Shown here piece after piece: positions 18,240-27,621 of a DNA stretch of 27,943 bases (positions are counted from its first letter, which is position 1; the number at the start of each line of letters is the position of its first letter). Origin of the DNA: Psilocybe azurescens (taxonomy: Eukaryota; Basidiomycota; Agaricomycetes; Agaricales; Agrocybaceae); NCBI GenBank assembly GCA_023853785.1, contig JAJIRX010000300.1, positions 1 through 27,943 of the forward strand. Direction: 5' to 3'. The position numbers and the translations under genes are program-made. The notes below the pieces were generated by a model that saw only the letters and a list, made by a program, of their open reading frames with translations, was not told the origin of the DNA and searched no databases.

Positions 18240-18501
18240 AGATCCTGAAACAAGTGCCCATCGCTCTGCCTTAGTAGCACGCTCCCATTCGCCGCTTCGC
18301 TGTCGCTCACGAACTGCACGCCCTCCTTGGACATCTCGATGCGCACGCTCTCGTTGAGCTGGGAGAGGTCGCGCCACGATCAGCGTGAACTCGGAGGACG
18401 GGGAGGGTGACGCGGGGCGTCGTATTCGGTCTCGAGGATGGTAAGGGTATCGGTGTCGATGTCCATGAGCTTCATGTCGTATTCGGCGATGCGGTCCGAG
18501 T
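18240..18501 (-). pseudogene. PCNA fragment (central exon), decayed
   Basis: PCNA is the trimeric sliding clamp of DNA polymerase delta. Starting at a 3' splice site at 18501, the minus strand reads SDRIAEYDMKLMDIDTDTLT then ILETEYDA; after two indels EFTLIV and RDLSQLNESVRIEMSKEGVQ, FVSDSEAANGSVLLRQSD. This is the interdomain part of the clamp. The exon border matches that of the larger PCNA copy at 20345-21868. The pyrimidine tract before the splice site has expanded to 21 C (18508-18528, as G on the plus strand). Exons on both sides are missing: the 3' side ends at the inverted duplication. Unlike the larger copy it retains the RDLSQL segment, so the two decayed independently. Confidence 0.88.
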
Positions 18502-18703
18502 CTCTCGGGGGGGGGGGGGGGGGGGGGAGGTTAGATGGATGGGTGAGGGATCGGAATGCCGAACTGCCGCTAGCTGTCACACCCGTGACCGATATCCGCT
18601 GAAACGAGTCACATGTGATTATTCACGGCGTCCTAAAAGTACATCTCACTTGAGGTTTGGGACTGTTTCTGCGTTCATTGTGAACTACTAATTTTTGCCA
18701 CAG

Positions 18704-19345
18704 TCAGAGGCTGGCTGTTGTATCCTCATCAACACCCTCTTGATCCACGTCGCATCAAATCTAGAGACAGACTCATCTGGTGTTGTCATCGCTCCAGAAT
18801 TTCGTGTTGAGGACGTGCTACTTGGAAGCACGGAAAATTCGTTTGGCGGAGTGGTGGATTATATGCTCATCTACGGTGACAAGGCTGTGCGAGGTCATTA
18901 TGTGTCACAGTTGCCTGGCGCTGGGTCTAACTTCATCTCACGATAGATCGAATTATTAAATCGAAAGCTTTCGCTTTCAGCGATCCTGGAGTTTACAAAT
19001 CGGCTCAAGTGCAACATCTACGAAGGCGAAGCCCGAAGACCTTTTCAACCCCACAATGTCACTTCCTCAAGCGGCGATGGCGCTATCATTAAGGCACAGG
19101 ACCTGCAGTATGTTGATTCCTATCTAATATGAATGTGATCTTGAAATTATTCCCCTTTAGACTGAAAACCTTTCGAGGTTGTGTTACTAGTGGCAAGCGG
19201 TGGGTATTTTTGCCTACGATGCGGAGAAGCGCTCGCATGGACAAAACAAAATTGTATATTGGTTAGAGCCAATTCCCTTTGGGGGAAGCGTCACGATCCA
19301 ACTGTTAATCTGGAGTTGATTCTCGGTATACTTACGTGACTGGGT
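18704..19345 (+). pseudogene. Basidiomycete conserved hypothetical protein, possible PD-(D/E)XK nuclease fold, decayed
   Basis: After a 3' splice site (CACAG at 18699-18703) the frame reads EAGCCILINTLLIHVASNLE, GVVIAPEFRVEDVLLGSTEN and SFGGVVDYMLIYGDKAVRGH, with a stop at 18944. In other frames it continues with CNIYEGEARRPF (19010-19050), LPQAAMALSLRH, a 49-bp intron at 19112-19160, LKTFRGCVTSGKRWVF, then AYDAEKRSHGQNKIVYW and DW at the end. I recall this block order from uncharacterised agaricomycete proteins. The order VDY...EAK is what a PD-(D/E)XK site would look like; here the expected ExK reads EGE. At least three frameshifts are needed. The 5' exons are not recognised. Family placement is from memory; the nuclease idea is inference. 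Confidence 0.5.
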
Positions 19346-20340
19346 AAGTCTGCGTTTGAAACCAATGTTTGACTTTCATAGACTTATCATGTTAGGTTGA
19401 ACATGGCCATGACAATGCGTCTGCGCTTTTTCGAGTACCCAATATGACCTTTTCTTTCTCGCACTTCGTTTTTGTGTATGTATATCACCCAATAAATACC
19501 CGTTCGCATTAAAGAGAAGGGACGTGGATAGCCATTAATAAACTTCGTTGTTGAACTTGGTGATGTGGCAAGCAGTATGTAAGCCAGTGGTGAGTGCCGG
19601 TTGGCGTTCTAATAATTATCTCGAGCAGGGATAGGCACACCAGATGGCTTACACTTAGAAAATGTCTTCTGTCGAAACAACCCATACTCCTTAGGCAAAG
19701 CCCCGCCACATTCCCTCCCATCTCATTTGGTCCAGCATTAATCCCAAGGCCAGACGCCCGCTGTAATAGCCATCCTCCTCGTTTCCACTCCTCCCCAGGT
19801 CTATCAAATTTAACACACCCATCCATCCGCTCCTGCTGCATAGTACTACGTTTTCCTTCCACCGTCTTTCTGAGCTGTTTTTTTGGCGAGTGCGTGTTTT
19901 ACGAGGTGCTTACTTTGGAGTACAGGTATCGACAGGCATGTCATTAAATTCTGAGGACTTCACCGCAGCATAAAAGAGGGAGCATGGTCCCTCAACAACC
20001 CTTCTAAAGCCTCGCAAGATCTCTCCAACAACCTGGTCGTATTCTAGGCATGCTTAGGGTTCGTCAGCGCAACGGTACTCAGCTCATGTTGAAAGAGCTT
20101 CGCAATCTACATGTACACGTCGCCTTTTTCTCCCTCGTCGCCCGTGGACGGCGTCGTATTCACGATACATGGCCTCCCTTTTGCTCTTCACCGGCAGCAT
20201 CACGTTTCTCTATATCATCATCTCCGGCAACATTTCAGCCTCTACCTATCTTTGTGACTCTCGTCGCGTCCTGCTCCTTTAACACCAGTTGGCCGGCAGC
20301 GGGGAGCCATCGGCGATGGGGATTAGTGCGTCCAGCCTCT
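19346..20340. other. No supported gene
   Basis: Open frames of about 104-117 codons exist (19594-19947 plus, 19509-19862 minus, 20050-20364 plus), but none has a recognisable motif. The right part is the 3' flank of the PCNA pseudogene. Confidence 0.4.
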
Positions 20341-20344
20341 ACCT

Positions 20345-21868
20345 CTAGTCGTCGCCGATCTTGAAGCGCGAGGTAGTACCGGATGTATCCCTGGGTGAAG
20401 TCGTATGCAATCTAGAGAGAGGTGAGTAAGTAAGTGCAGCTTATGCGAAGGGGGGGGAGATCAAAGGGAAAATAAATGATAGAAAGAAGAACGAGAGGAC
20501 GAATGACCGAACGAGCAAAAGAAAGGGCGAGCCAACGAGAGCATTCAAAGACAGAAAATCCGAAAGAAAGACCAGACCAGAATGGTGTTGTTGCAAGAAA
20601 AGAAAGAAAAAACAGAAAGAAAAAAGAAGGATGGACGAACGAACGAACGAGAAAAAGAAAGCGCGAGCCAACGAGAGCATTCCTGGACAGAAAATCAAAA
20701 ATCAAAATAAAAAAAAGACCAGGCCAGAACGGCGTTGTTCCAAGAAGAAAAGAAAGAAAGAAAGAAAATGAAACCCACCAACAACGGCACATCATGCGTC
20801 ATTGCTCATTAACAACTGCACCTTACCGCTCAAACTCGCGCTCTTGGAGAAGGTGAGCGAGACGTGCTAGTTCATCTCGATGACGATGCCTGCGGGGACG
20901 CTGTCGTCGTCGTCGTCTTCAGCTGAGGACTTGGCTTTCGACTTGCCCTTGGAAGATTTTTGGGTGAGGTTTTAGCTTTTTGGAGGGTTTAGAGCCGTTT
21001 GCCTGTGAGAAGGAAATAGGAGGGTGTTAATACGCGGTAATACCGCAAGAACACGCAACGCAACACACCTTTTCTTCCACTTCTTGCTATCAGCCTCTCT
21101 CTGCCGCAGCAGCACGCTCCCGTTTGCAGCCTCGCTGTCGCTCGCGAACAGCACGCCCTCCTTGGACACCTCGATGCGCACGCTCTCGCCGAGGGAAGGG
21201 TGTCGTCGGTGTCGTATTCGGTCTCAGGGATGGTGAGGGTGTCGGCGTCGATGTCCATAAGCTTCATGTCGTATTCGGCGATGCGGTCCGAGTCTGGGAG
21301 GGGGGGAGGGGTTAGATGGATGGGTGAGGAGGGAAGGGGGAAGGAAGAAGGGAGAGTAAGAAAAAGAAAATAAAGCACACGTCGCGCCCACCAGCTAAAG
21401 GAGAAAGGAGAAGGAGCAAGAAAGAAAAGAGAGGACGCGTCGTGCCCATGCCACATGAACGCGAAAAAGCAAAAAAAAGTACTCTTGGCTTCATACACCA
21501 GATTCAGCACGCCCGCCTCGTCCGCCATCTTTAACCTGCAAATATCGCCGTCCTTCAGCGCACCTGAGCACCTTGGTCAGCGAGGGTGAGGGTTGACGCC
21601 CTAGCGGCAGGGGCCTGTCGCAGCGATAGCGCGTGAAGCCCGGCAGCGCAGAAATTGACTGGCACGAGCACAACGAGTGAGTTACCCATGGCTTACAGAA
21701 CGATGCCCTCTTCGTTGCATTCAAAGTTGGCGTCCGTGATGAGCTCTTTGATGATGGGGGCGGAAAAGAAGAAAGAAGAGAGTCAGTCAGTCTACAGCGC
21801 GTTCAAGGAGAATACCGGGAGGGTTTTTTGCAATCGAGCAGCTTTTTCTTGGAGTTTGGTTCGAGCAT
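20345..21868 (-). pseudogene. PCNA (sliding clamp) pseudogene, nearly full length with introns
   Basis: The ATG at 21868 opens MLE and, after an indel, KLQEKAARL. KELITDANFECNEEGIVL (21750-21700) is followed by a TAA in place of a Gln codon, then AMGNSLVVLVPVNFCAAG. After a shift it reads FTRYRCDRPLPLG, SLTKVLRC and ADEAGVLNLVYEAK to 21483. Introns lie at 21294-21482, 21003-21068 and 20412-20778. The exon 21293-21069 gives SDRIAEYDMKLMDIDADTLT and, after loss of about a dozen codons, ESVRIEVSKEGVLF...ANGSVLLRQ. The exon 21002-20779 gives IEMN, a TAG in place of Gln, HVSLTFSKSASLSGKVQLLM, with the usual LKYLVNF lost. The last exon (20411-20345) gives IAYDFTQGYIRYYLA and, after one inserted base, KIGDD and the stop. 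Retained introns exclude a processed copy. It cannot make a working clamp. Confidence 0.92.
20475..20770. repeat. Tandem duplication (~150 bp x 2) inside the last PCNA intron
   Basis: Both units carry GCGAGCCAACGAGAGCATTC, GACAGAAAATC, a CCAGAACGGCGTTGTT-like segment (CCAGAATGGTGTTGTT in the other unit) and AAAGAAAG runs. The purine-rich strand gives long Arg/Glu/Lys-rich open frames on the plus strand that are not genes. Confidence 0.8.
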
Positions 21869-22197
21869 TGAATTTGTTGTGGGAGGAGACACTTTGTGAG
21901 AGTGTTGTTTGTAAGAAACGATCGGACGCGTGAAGAGGGACATGACATCACCACCATCCATGGTCACGTCACGCGTAGCGACTTTCGTAGAAACTTGATT
22001 CCCAACGCGGTCTCTTGTGCTTTTTTACTTTTACTTACTTGCAACAAGGTTAAACCTCGTATTCTATTCCGCACTGCTCTCTCCTATCCCGCTTCGCTTG
22101 ATTCTTACAACAACTTCTAACGAACGAACATGACTGCTACGAATAAATGCATGCGTCTCGGGCGGAGCAGCACAAGTAGCGGCTCATCGCGACTGAG
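21869..22197. other. Shared upstream region between PCNA and the divergent gene relic
   Basis: About 330 bp separate the PCNA ATG (minus) from the ATG of the plus-strand relic, a likely former bidirectional promoter. It contains CACGCGTAGCGAC near 21970 and ACGCGTGAAGAGG near 21926. ACGCGT is the core of the MluI cell-cycle box (MBF site) that drives PCNA and other S-phase genes in yeasts; its use here is inference. Confidence 0.4.
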
Positions 22198-24996
22198 ATG
22201 GAGCAGGCTCCCGAGGAAGCTGAGGCCCCTCTTATGACCGAGGTTTGTCTCACTCTCTTCCCCAGTATCACGCCATTAAAAATTCTATGTATTTTGCAGG
22301 AGCAAAGACAGCTGCTGATGCAGCCGTTTGCCACCGTGAAAGCCGAGTTCGCTGATCTCAACGGTCTGCGCTGGACGTAAACCGCGCTGCGCAAGCTCCA
22401 GGTACCGTGCCCGTCCCCTACTCAGCGCCCCTGCGTGCTTATAAACATTCTTCGTCCACTCAAGCCACGGTCTGCTGCTGCCCGTCTCGCCTCTCCCTCC
22501 AGTAACGCTAATGGGAATGTCAATGGCACCGCCCATACCACTATCAACAGCAACAGCAACAAATTCGTAGTCCTCACCTACGCCGACCTCGCCTCCTTCT
22601 CCGTGAGACGGCGCCATCCGCGTCTCCTCTTCCTCCTCTTCTTCGTGCCTGCCATTCCCGCCCTCCATGTTCTCCCCCTCCCCTCCTCCCATCCCTTATC
22701 CACGACCCTCCCTCCACCCCTGCCACCCCGGATCCTCCATATCGCATCGAGGCGTCACCCGCGCGCTCTCCACCATCAAAGGTCTCTTCGCAGCCCCAGT
22801 CCCAGCCGTCCCAGGCCCTTTGCGACCGGGTCAGAGTCAGAGTCACGGTCTGGGTCTAGCAGGCGGAGACGGGTCGGAAGCGGGGTGCGTTCTCGCGGGC
22901 ATCAAGCCTCCGCACCATTTACCTTTACCTTTAACGCCCGAGTGTATTGCGGATCTCGGATGATGCGATGCGCGGCTTGGGGCGTTGATGGGGATGAGTG
23001 TGAAGACCCGGATGAGGACGGGGACGACGAACACAAGGGCGAGGGCCGAAGACTACGAGGACGGGGACTGAGACGAGGACGGGCAGGAAGACGAGGACGG
23101 GCAGGAGGGATGAGGACGGGCAGGAGGATGAGGACGGGCAGGAGGGATGAGGACGGGCAGGGAGGATGAGGACGGGCAGGAGGACGAGGACTACGGAGAT
23201 GATGACGATAATGATATCACGGAAGTCAACTTTCCCGCCCTCGATATTGACTTGGCGTCCATGGAGCATACAGGGTCACACTCCCGCTCATACCTCTACT
23301 TCGTTCTCGCTCCCGTCACCGCCTGGCCTGACACCGGCGTCGACCTACCGCCCGCCATCGCCATCGGAGCATACACATATCCATGTATTCGAGCTGGGGG
23401 CGCAGCCTACACTCGAACTCGAACCCACGTCATGGCAGGCGAAACTGACGCTGCAGTCGCATACCACTACCACCAACACGAATGGGAACGGGAACATGCT
23501 GTTCGGCGAGCACGGGCATAAACCCAGACAACGGAAGAGACAGGGACAGCAGCGGCAGCCAGCTCGACAAGGCCGCACGGTGAAACGCCAGAAACCCACG
23601 ACAACGACAACAACGAAGAGCGAAGAGCTGCGTTTACGCATCGCTGACGCGCCATCTCCGCCTTCTTCCACCTCGAGTCCAGGTTTGGGCTCCATCTCCA
23701 CTTCCACTTCCACTTGAGTTTGACTTTGACGTCCACTTTGACGTTCTCCTTTCCTTCCAGCGTAACTGCAACTCCCTGCTCCTACCCCTGCTTCACCCGC
23801 CTCTGGCTTTCACCTACGCTCTGGTAGGGCCCTCAATACAGACGCAGCCCCTGACTCGGACGTAGGCGCAGCCCCTCTGACGACGCAAAACGCAAACTCC
23901 GACGAGGAAGACGAAGACGAAGACGCGCTCTCCCTCTCCCTCCTCTCTCCTTCGGCCGCCCCTCGCCATCTCCATCCAGCGCCATTTCTGAGGGAATGCA
24001 AATCCCCAGCTATAACATTGACACCATCATCATACGCGCATATGGTTGCGTTTGCCGCTTCGTCGCCGTCAGTGTCGTCGTCCTCATCGGCTGCCCCGGC
24101 GCTCTGTGATGTCACCGTCGGCAGCGGCGCTGGGGAGCAGAAGTACGTCGCGGCGCCAGCACGGACATGGACACGGACACGGACACGAGGGGGCGAGGGG
24201 CGAGAGCGTCGCGATCGGCGCAGGAGAGGTTACGGGTGTTGCTAAGAAGGCGGGGGCGCCTACGCCGACTGCAACGATGAGCCGTCGCGATCTTCTTTTA
24301 ATCCACCTCACCCTTCTTACAACGGCAATAACGACAGTAATAACGACAGCAGCAGCAGCAGCGAGGCGCTGCATACATCCATCATAGACTCTTTTCCGAT
24401 CTGTTCTACAACTACAACTGCATCGACATCTACGTCTACATCTACGACTTCGCAATCACATTCACATTCTCATTCTCATAATCCCATTTCTAGATATCAC
24501 ACATACCCTGACACTAACTGGCACCCGCATTCTCATTCTTATTATCACTCATCCGCCTCCGCCTACAACAACAACAACTACCACAAAGACCGCTGATCAA
24601 GAGGACGACCAAGAGGACGACGACTCCTGCTCTATAGATGAAGATAGGCATAGGCATGGGGATACGATGACGTTCACGTCCATGTCTATATTATTGAACC
24701 CGAACCTGGATGCAAGTCCAAGTCCAAGGGTGGGTTTGGCAACAACGGCAGCGGCGGCTATTCCAGACTGGCGCTCGAACACACCGAGCAGGAGCACGAA
24801 GGGGTTAAGGAACGATAGCGCTGACGGCGAGGATGATGCAGGTGTGAAGCGAAGTTGGAGGTGGAGGTGTGAACAGGCGGCACGCACGCACAGAGTATGG
24901 GTCCGTGTCGGTGTGTCGGTGTGTCGGTGGTTGTGGGTATGTGGGTGGCCCAGGGGCACGGGAATGGGAGTGGGAGTGGGAATAGGACGGGAATAA
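22198..24996 (+). pseudogene. Divergent neighbour of PCNA: low-complexity, probably disordered protein, broken
   Basis: A first exon MEQAPEEAEAPLMTE (22198-22242) joins in phase, over an intron at 22243-22299, to EQRQLLMQPFATVKAEFADL and then a TAA in LRWT*TALRKLQ. GC-rich reading continues in shifting frames: NGNVNGTAHTTINSNSNKFV (about 22510-22570), VLTYADLASFS, PPHHLPLPLTPECIADL (22908-22958), acidic DEDGDD blocks, ALDIDLASMEHTGSHS, TTTTTTKSEELRLRIADAPS, HLRSGRALNTDAAPDSDVGA, SDEEDEDEDALSLSLLS, QSHSHSHSHN and NNNNYHKDR, and finally DWRSNTPSRSTKGLRNDSAD. The start is helical and coiled-coil-like, and the rest is disordered. Codon use and composition are unlike the AT-rich flanks. I do not recognise the family. 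Exon borders are uncertain, and several frameshifts or unseen introns are needed. Confidence 0.45.
23030..23198 (+). repeat. Coding-type minisatellite GAGGACGGGCAG(GAG)
   Basis: Units of 15-18 bp (GAGGACGGGCAGGAGGAT, GAGGACGGGCAGGAGG) repeat about eight times. In one frame they encode Asp-Glu-Asp-Gly-Gln-Glu, in keeping with the acidic stretches of the surrounding relic; unit lengths not divisible by three break the frame. Confidence 0.8.
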
Positions 24997-25950
24997 GATG
25001 GAAATCACGAGGGAGTAGGACTGGGTCTGAGGCGGAGGGCTTTATCCCTATTGTCAGCACCGGCGTCGGAAGCTGGGCCATGGGTCCTGTCAACACTCGG
25101 TGGGTCACGCATGACTCACGGCATCTACCACGCAATGTTAAAAGCACTAGGCTCCTCCGACACGTTGATAAAAACCATTGGGTTCATTGAAGTATAATGA
25201 TGTAATCAATTGGCGGAATTGTGTCGGCGATGGTCTCATTGTGGGTGACATAAAACTCTGGCCACGTTTAATGGCAAGTTAGCGAAGAGCCGGCTGGGTC
25301 CGAAATGGATAGTTTTAGGTGCGATGCGAGGATTATATATATATTTTTTCATTCAGCAAGTGTAAGTATGCAGCACGTTCACTGGCAGACAACTTCATAC
25401 CCATCGTTATCGTCTACGACACTCCCCAATCCTACTCCAGGACCGTCCTGTAGACGCGCCTCAATTCCAGACCAAACTGCAGTAAATCATTATCAATCAA
25501 TCTTCTGAATTAACAGTGAATTCAGTCGCACATTGCCACCCATGTTCTATTGAACTACACTGCAATATCTTGTGTTCGAGAGATTAATATTAAATTTTCA
25601 TCAAATAGGAACATAATCCATGGGAATTATATTGCTCAAATCAATCCTGTTCAGTGCCAAGTAGCCTCGTGTTTCAGTAGATACCGTGCGCTTAATTCTT
25701 ACATTGTCCTCCTCGTACCAAGGAAATAATATCAGGTACAGGCGTAAATTGGTAGCCGCATAATGCAGCGGCTATATTACAACCATTATCTTTCTTTGTC
25801 TTGTAGTACTCCACATTGGCTCACAAAATGATGATGTTCTCATTTTATCTGAGTGGTACATGTAGACTTGATATATTCTTGTGACTTGATGGTAGAGGAA
25901 TGATTTAAGTTGAGCAGCAGCATTATATGGGAAAAAATCTGTATATTAAT
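24997..25950. other. AT-rich spacer, nothing recognised
   Basis: GC content drops sharply after about 25150. No exon, inverted repeat or repeat shared with the rest of the window is convincing. Confidence 0.4.
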
Positions 25951-25952
25951 AT

Positions 25953-25960
25953 GTATAAAA
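25953..25960 (+). promoter_or_regulatory. TATA-box candidate
   Basis: GTATAAAA lies 54 bp upstream of an ATG at 26007, and a pyrimidine/CA-rich stretch follows at 25974-25985 where transcription could start. The spacing is typical of a focused fungal promoter. Confidence 0.35.
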
Positions 25961-26006
25961 GCCACAGAGTGCTGCACTCCAATCATTAGCCATCTCCTAT
26001 GTTATC

Positions 26007-26467
26007 ATGTCTTTCTCTTCTCAAATCGACCATTATTCTCCAATTCACAAGCCCTCAGACTTGCACCTTCCTGAGAGATCCTTTCGGAATTTTGCTTTAC
26101 AATAGGTGAATCCTTGAGACTTCCCAGATTGTTTTGGAGTGGAAGCACGGATGACTTCAACCGTGGAGCCGGTATGTTGTGAATGTTTTGGTTTCTTCAA
26201 TTCTAATTACTTACAATCTTAATGACAGGCCTCTGCTTGTCGTACGATTGTCCCACCAGGGAGCTTCAAGACTATTGAAAAGCCCATTTATTTTTGTTGC
26301 CTCAATGATTATGTGCGAACATAGATGCAGGCGATCCTACAGTTGCCACTGAGTCTGCCATTTTTGCAATGACTAAAAGTGGCCTTAAAGGAAAAATAGT
26401 TGCAGGATGTGTTAACAAAACATGCAAAATGCCTCAGATATACTCATGTTCTATTTTTGGCTTTTAA
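26007..26467 (+). CDS. Possible small multi-exon gene, unassigned
   Basis: Three short coding-like blocks follow the TATA candidate. First, ATG at 26007 gives MSFSSQIDHYSPIHKPSDLH, LPERSFRNFALQ and a TAG at 26103. Second, ATG at 26151 gives MTSTVEP, an intron 26172-26228 (GTATGT...ATGACAG), ASACRTIVPPGSFKTIEKPI, YFCCLNDYVRT and a TAG at 26322. Third, 26324-26467 gives DAGDPTVATESAIFAMTKSG, LKGKIVAGCVNKTCKMPQIY and a TAA. The second intron has good splice signals. I cannot join all three blocks with standard signals, so this may be a decayed gene or a coincidence. No family recognised. Confidence 0.3.
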
Positions 26468-26589
26468 TCTATCTTATCTAGTCAATCTCGAGATGAACTT
26501 TGCAATACATCATTCTCAGACATTGCTGTTAAGGAATATCCACTGCTAAGTATGTTTGAATACTTTTCAAGTACTTCTCACTCCCCACA

Positions 26590-26735
26590 TATTCTCTAGA
26601 ACTGGAGAGATTGAGAAAGGAGTGAAAGGAATGGAGGGAATGGAGGGAATGGAGAGAGAATAGAGGGGATTGAAGAGGGAATGAAGAAAATGGAGAGGGA
26701 ATGAAGGGGAATGAAGGGGAATAGAATTATTTATA
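26590..26735. repeat. Polypurine GGAATGAAGG/GGAATGGAGG minisatellite
   Basis: Nearly 150 bases are purines on the plus strand, apart from T in the repeated GAATGRAG word. Units of about 10-12 bp recur around a dozen times. The minus strand is read as Pro/Ser/Ile/Phe repeats, which is not a gene. Confidence 0.8.
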
Positions 26736-26838
26736 GCCAATACATTAATAAAGTGGAATTCCCATGGCTTGAAGCTGAGTAAAACAATTTCCCACACCTT
26801 TGGGCTGGATAAAAAAAGATTTACACAGTTATCACTAC

Positions 26839-26922
26839 TATCATACACCTATACTATACACTGCTTATGTAATCTACCTTGTATCATACACCTACTGTAC
26901 ATTGCTTATATAATCTACTATG
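26839..26922 (+). repeat. Tandem duplication, ~42 bp x 2
   Basis: Two adjacent units share ATCATACACCTA, TATACACTGCTTATGTAATC (TGTACATTGCTTATATAATC in the second) and CTACCTTGT/CTACTATGT. Confidence 0.8.
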
Positions 26923-26929
26923 TGAATTA

Positions 26930-27475
26930 ACTTGTTTTACACACTTGTATTCAATGTAGTCTGAGTCAGAATCACTGGTCCCTGCTTCACTAAAATCACT
27001 AGTCTCTTCATCCAATCCTAATTCTTCATTTCATCATCACTATCTGAAGACTCTGCCTTTCTTTTCTTTTTGCAATGACATATTTTTGTGTGGTAAAATA
27101 GTATTGTGCATAGAAACCAGTTGAAATTGCCAGGTGTCATACATTTAAGTATAGATTCAAAACCACCCAGCCATGCATTTAATTGTTCACACACTTGTGT
27201 ATTAAAGGTTTTCTGGGCATATGCATTGCCATTATTATCATATACAATAATTACAAGATTTAGAGCTGAACCGTCACCTGGAGAAGGATTGCAGTACTTT
27301 CAACAAAGATAATCATTGGCTTGGTGATTAATATAATGGTAAGTCTCCACAATAAATCTTGATGTTTTTTTCCACATAGCATCCCAACTTGCATTGGTAA
27401 CAGCTGTTTGCAACACTTGACATCCTTGTCAATACATATGTAATCAGGACAAAATTCTTTTGTCTTATAAACAGA
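26930..27475 (-). pseudogene. KDZ-transposon-associated cysteine-cluster (CxC5/CxC6-like) protein, decayed
   Basis: After a 3' splice site (TTTTTTGTAG) at 27475 the minus strand reads SVYKTKEFCPDYICIDK. After a one-base shift it reads CQVLQTAVTNASWDAMWKKT, SRFIVETYHYINHQANDYLC, a TGA, then KYCNPSPGDGSALNLVIIVY, KTFNTQVCEQLNAWLGGFES, ILKCMTPGNFNWFL and an acidic, Ser/Asp-rich tail (SDFSEAGTSDSDSDYIEYK) in another frame. The spaced Cys residues (CPDYIC, C.KYC) and EQLNAWLGGFESIL fit the cysteine-cluster proteins that accompany Kyakuja-Dileera-Zisupton transposons in agaricomycetes. The TGA replaces an expected Arg codon (CGA to TGA). The transposase itself is not in this window. A dead element relic is the likely reading. 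Confidence 0.6.
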
Positions 27476-27621
27476 CTACAAAAAATTTAATATATTAGTT
27501 GTGGATTCAGACCTATTAAATTTTGTCCATGCATCTATATTATTTAAAGAACTAAATACATGATAATAATGGCAATAATAATAATAAATACCATGATTGG
27601 GACCTATGGTGGAAGAGCTGA

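Noticed and set aside
19509..19947. Two overlapping 117-codon frames
   Set aside because: Neither strand shows a recognisable motif, and the two frames cover each other; at most one could be real and nothing supports either.
20412..20856. Long open frames on both strands (126-127 codons)
   Set aside because: They lie in the purine-rich intron of the PCNA relic and are Arg/Glu/Lys or Phe/Leu/Ser repeats caused by base composition and a tandem duplication.
22285..23269. Minus-strand frames of 90-135 codons opposite the divergent relic
   Set aside because: They mirror GC-rich coding-like sequence on the plus strand and are Gly/Glu/Arg- or Pro/Val-rich shadows.
24597..25147. Minus-strand His/Thr/Pro-rich frames
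   Set aside because: They are antisense of the Gly/Val/Trp-rich low-complexity end of the plus-strand relic, with no splice or motif support.
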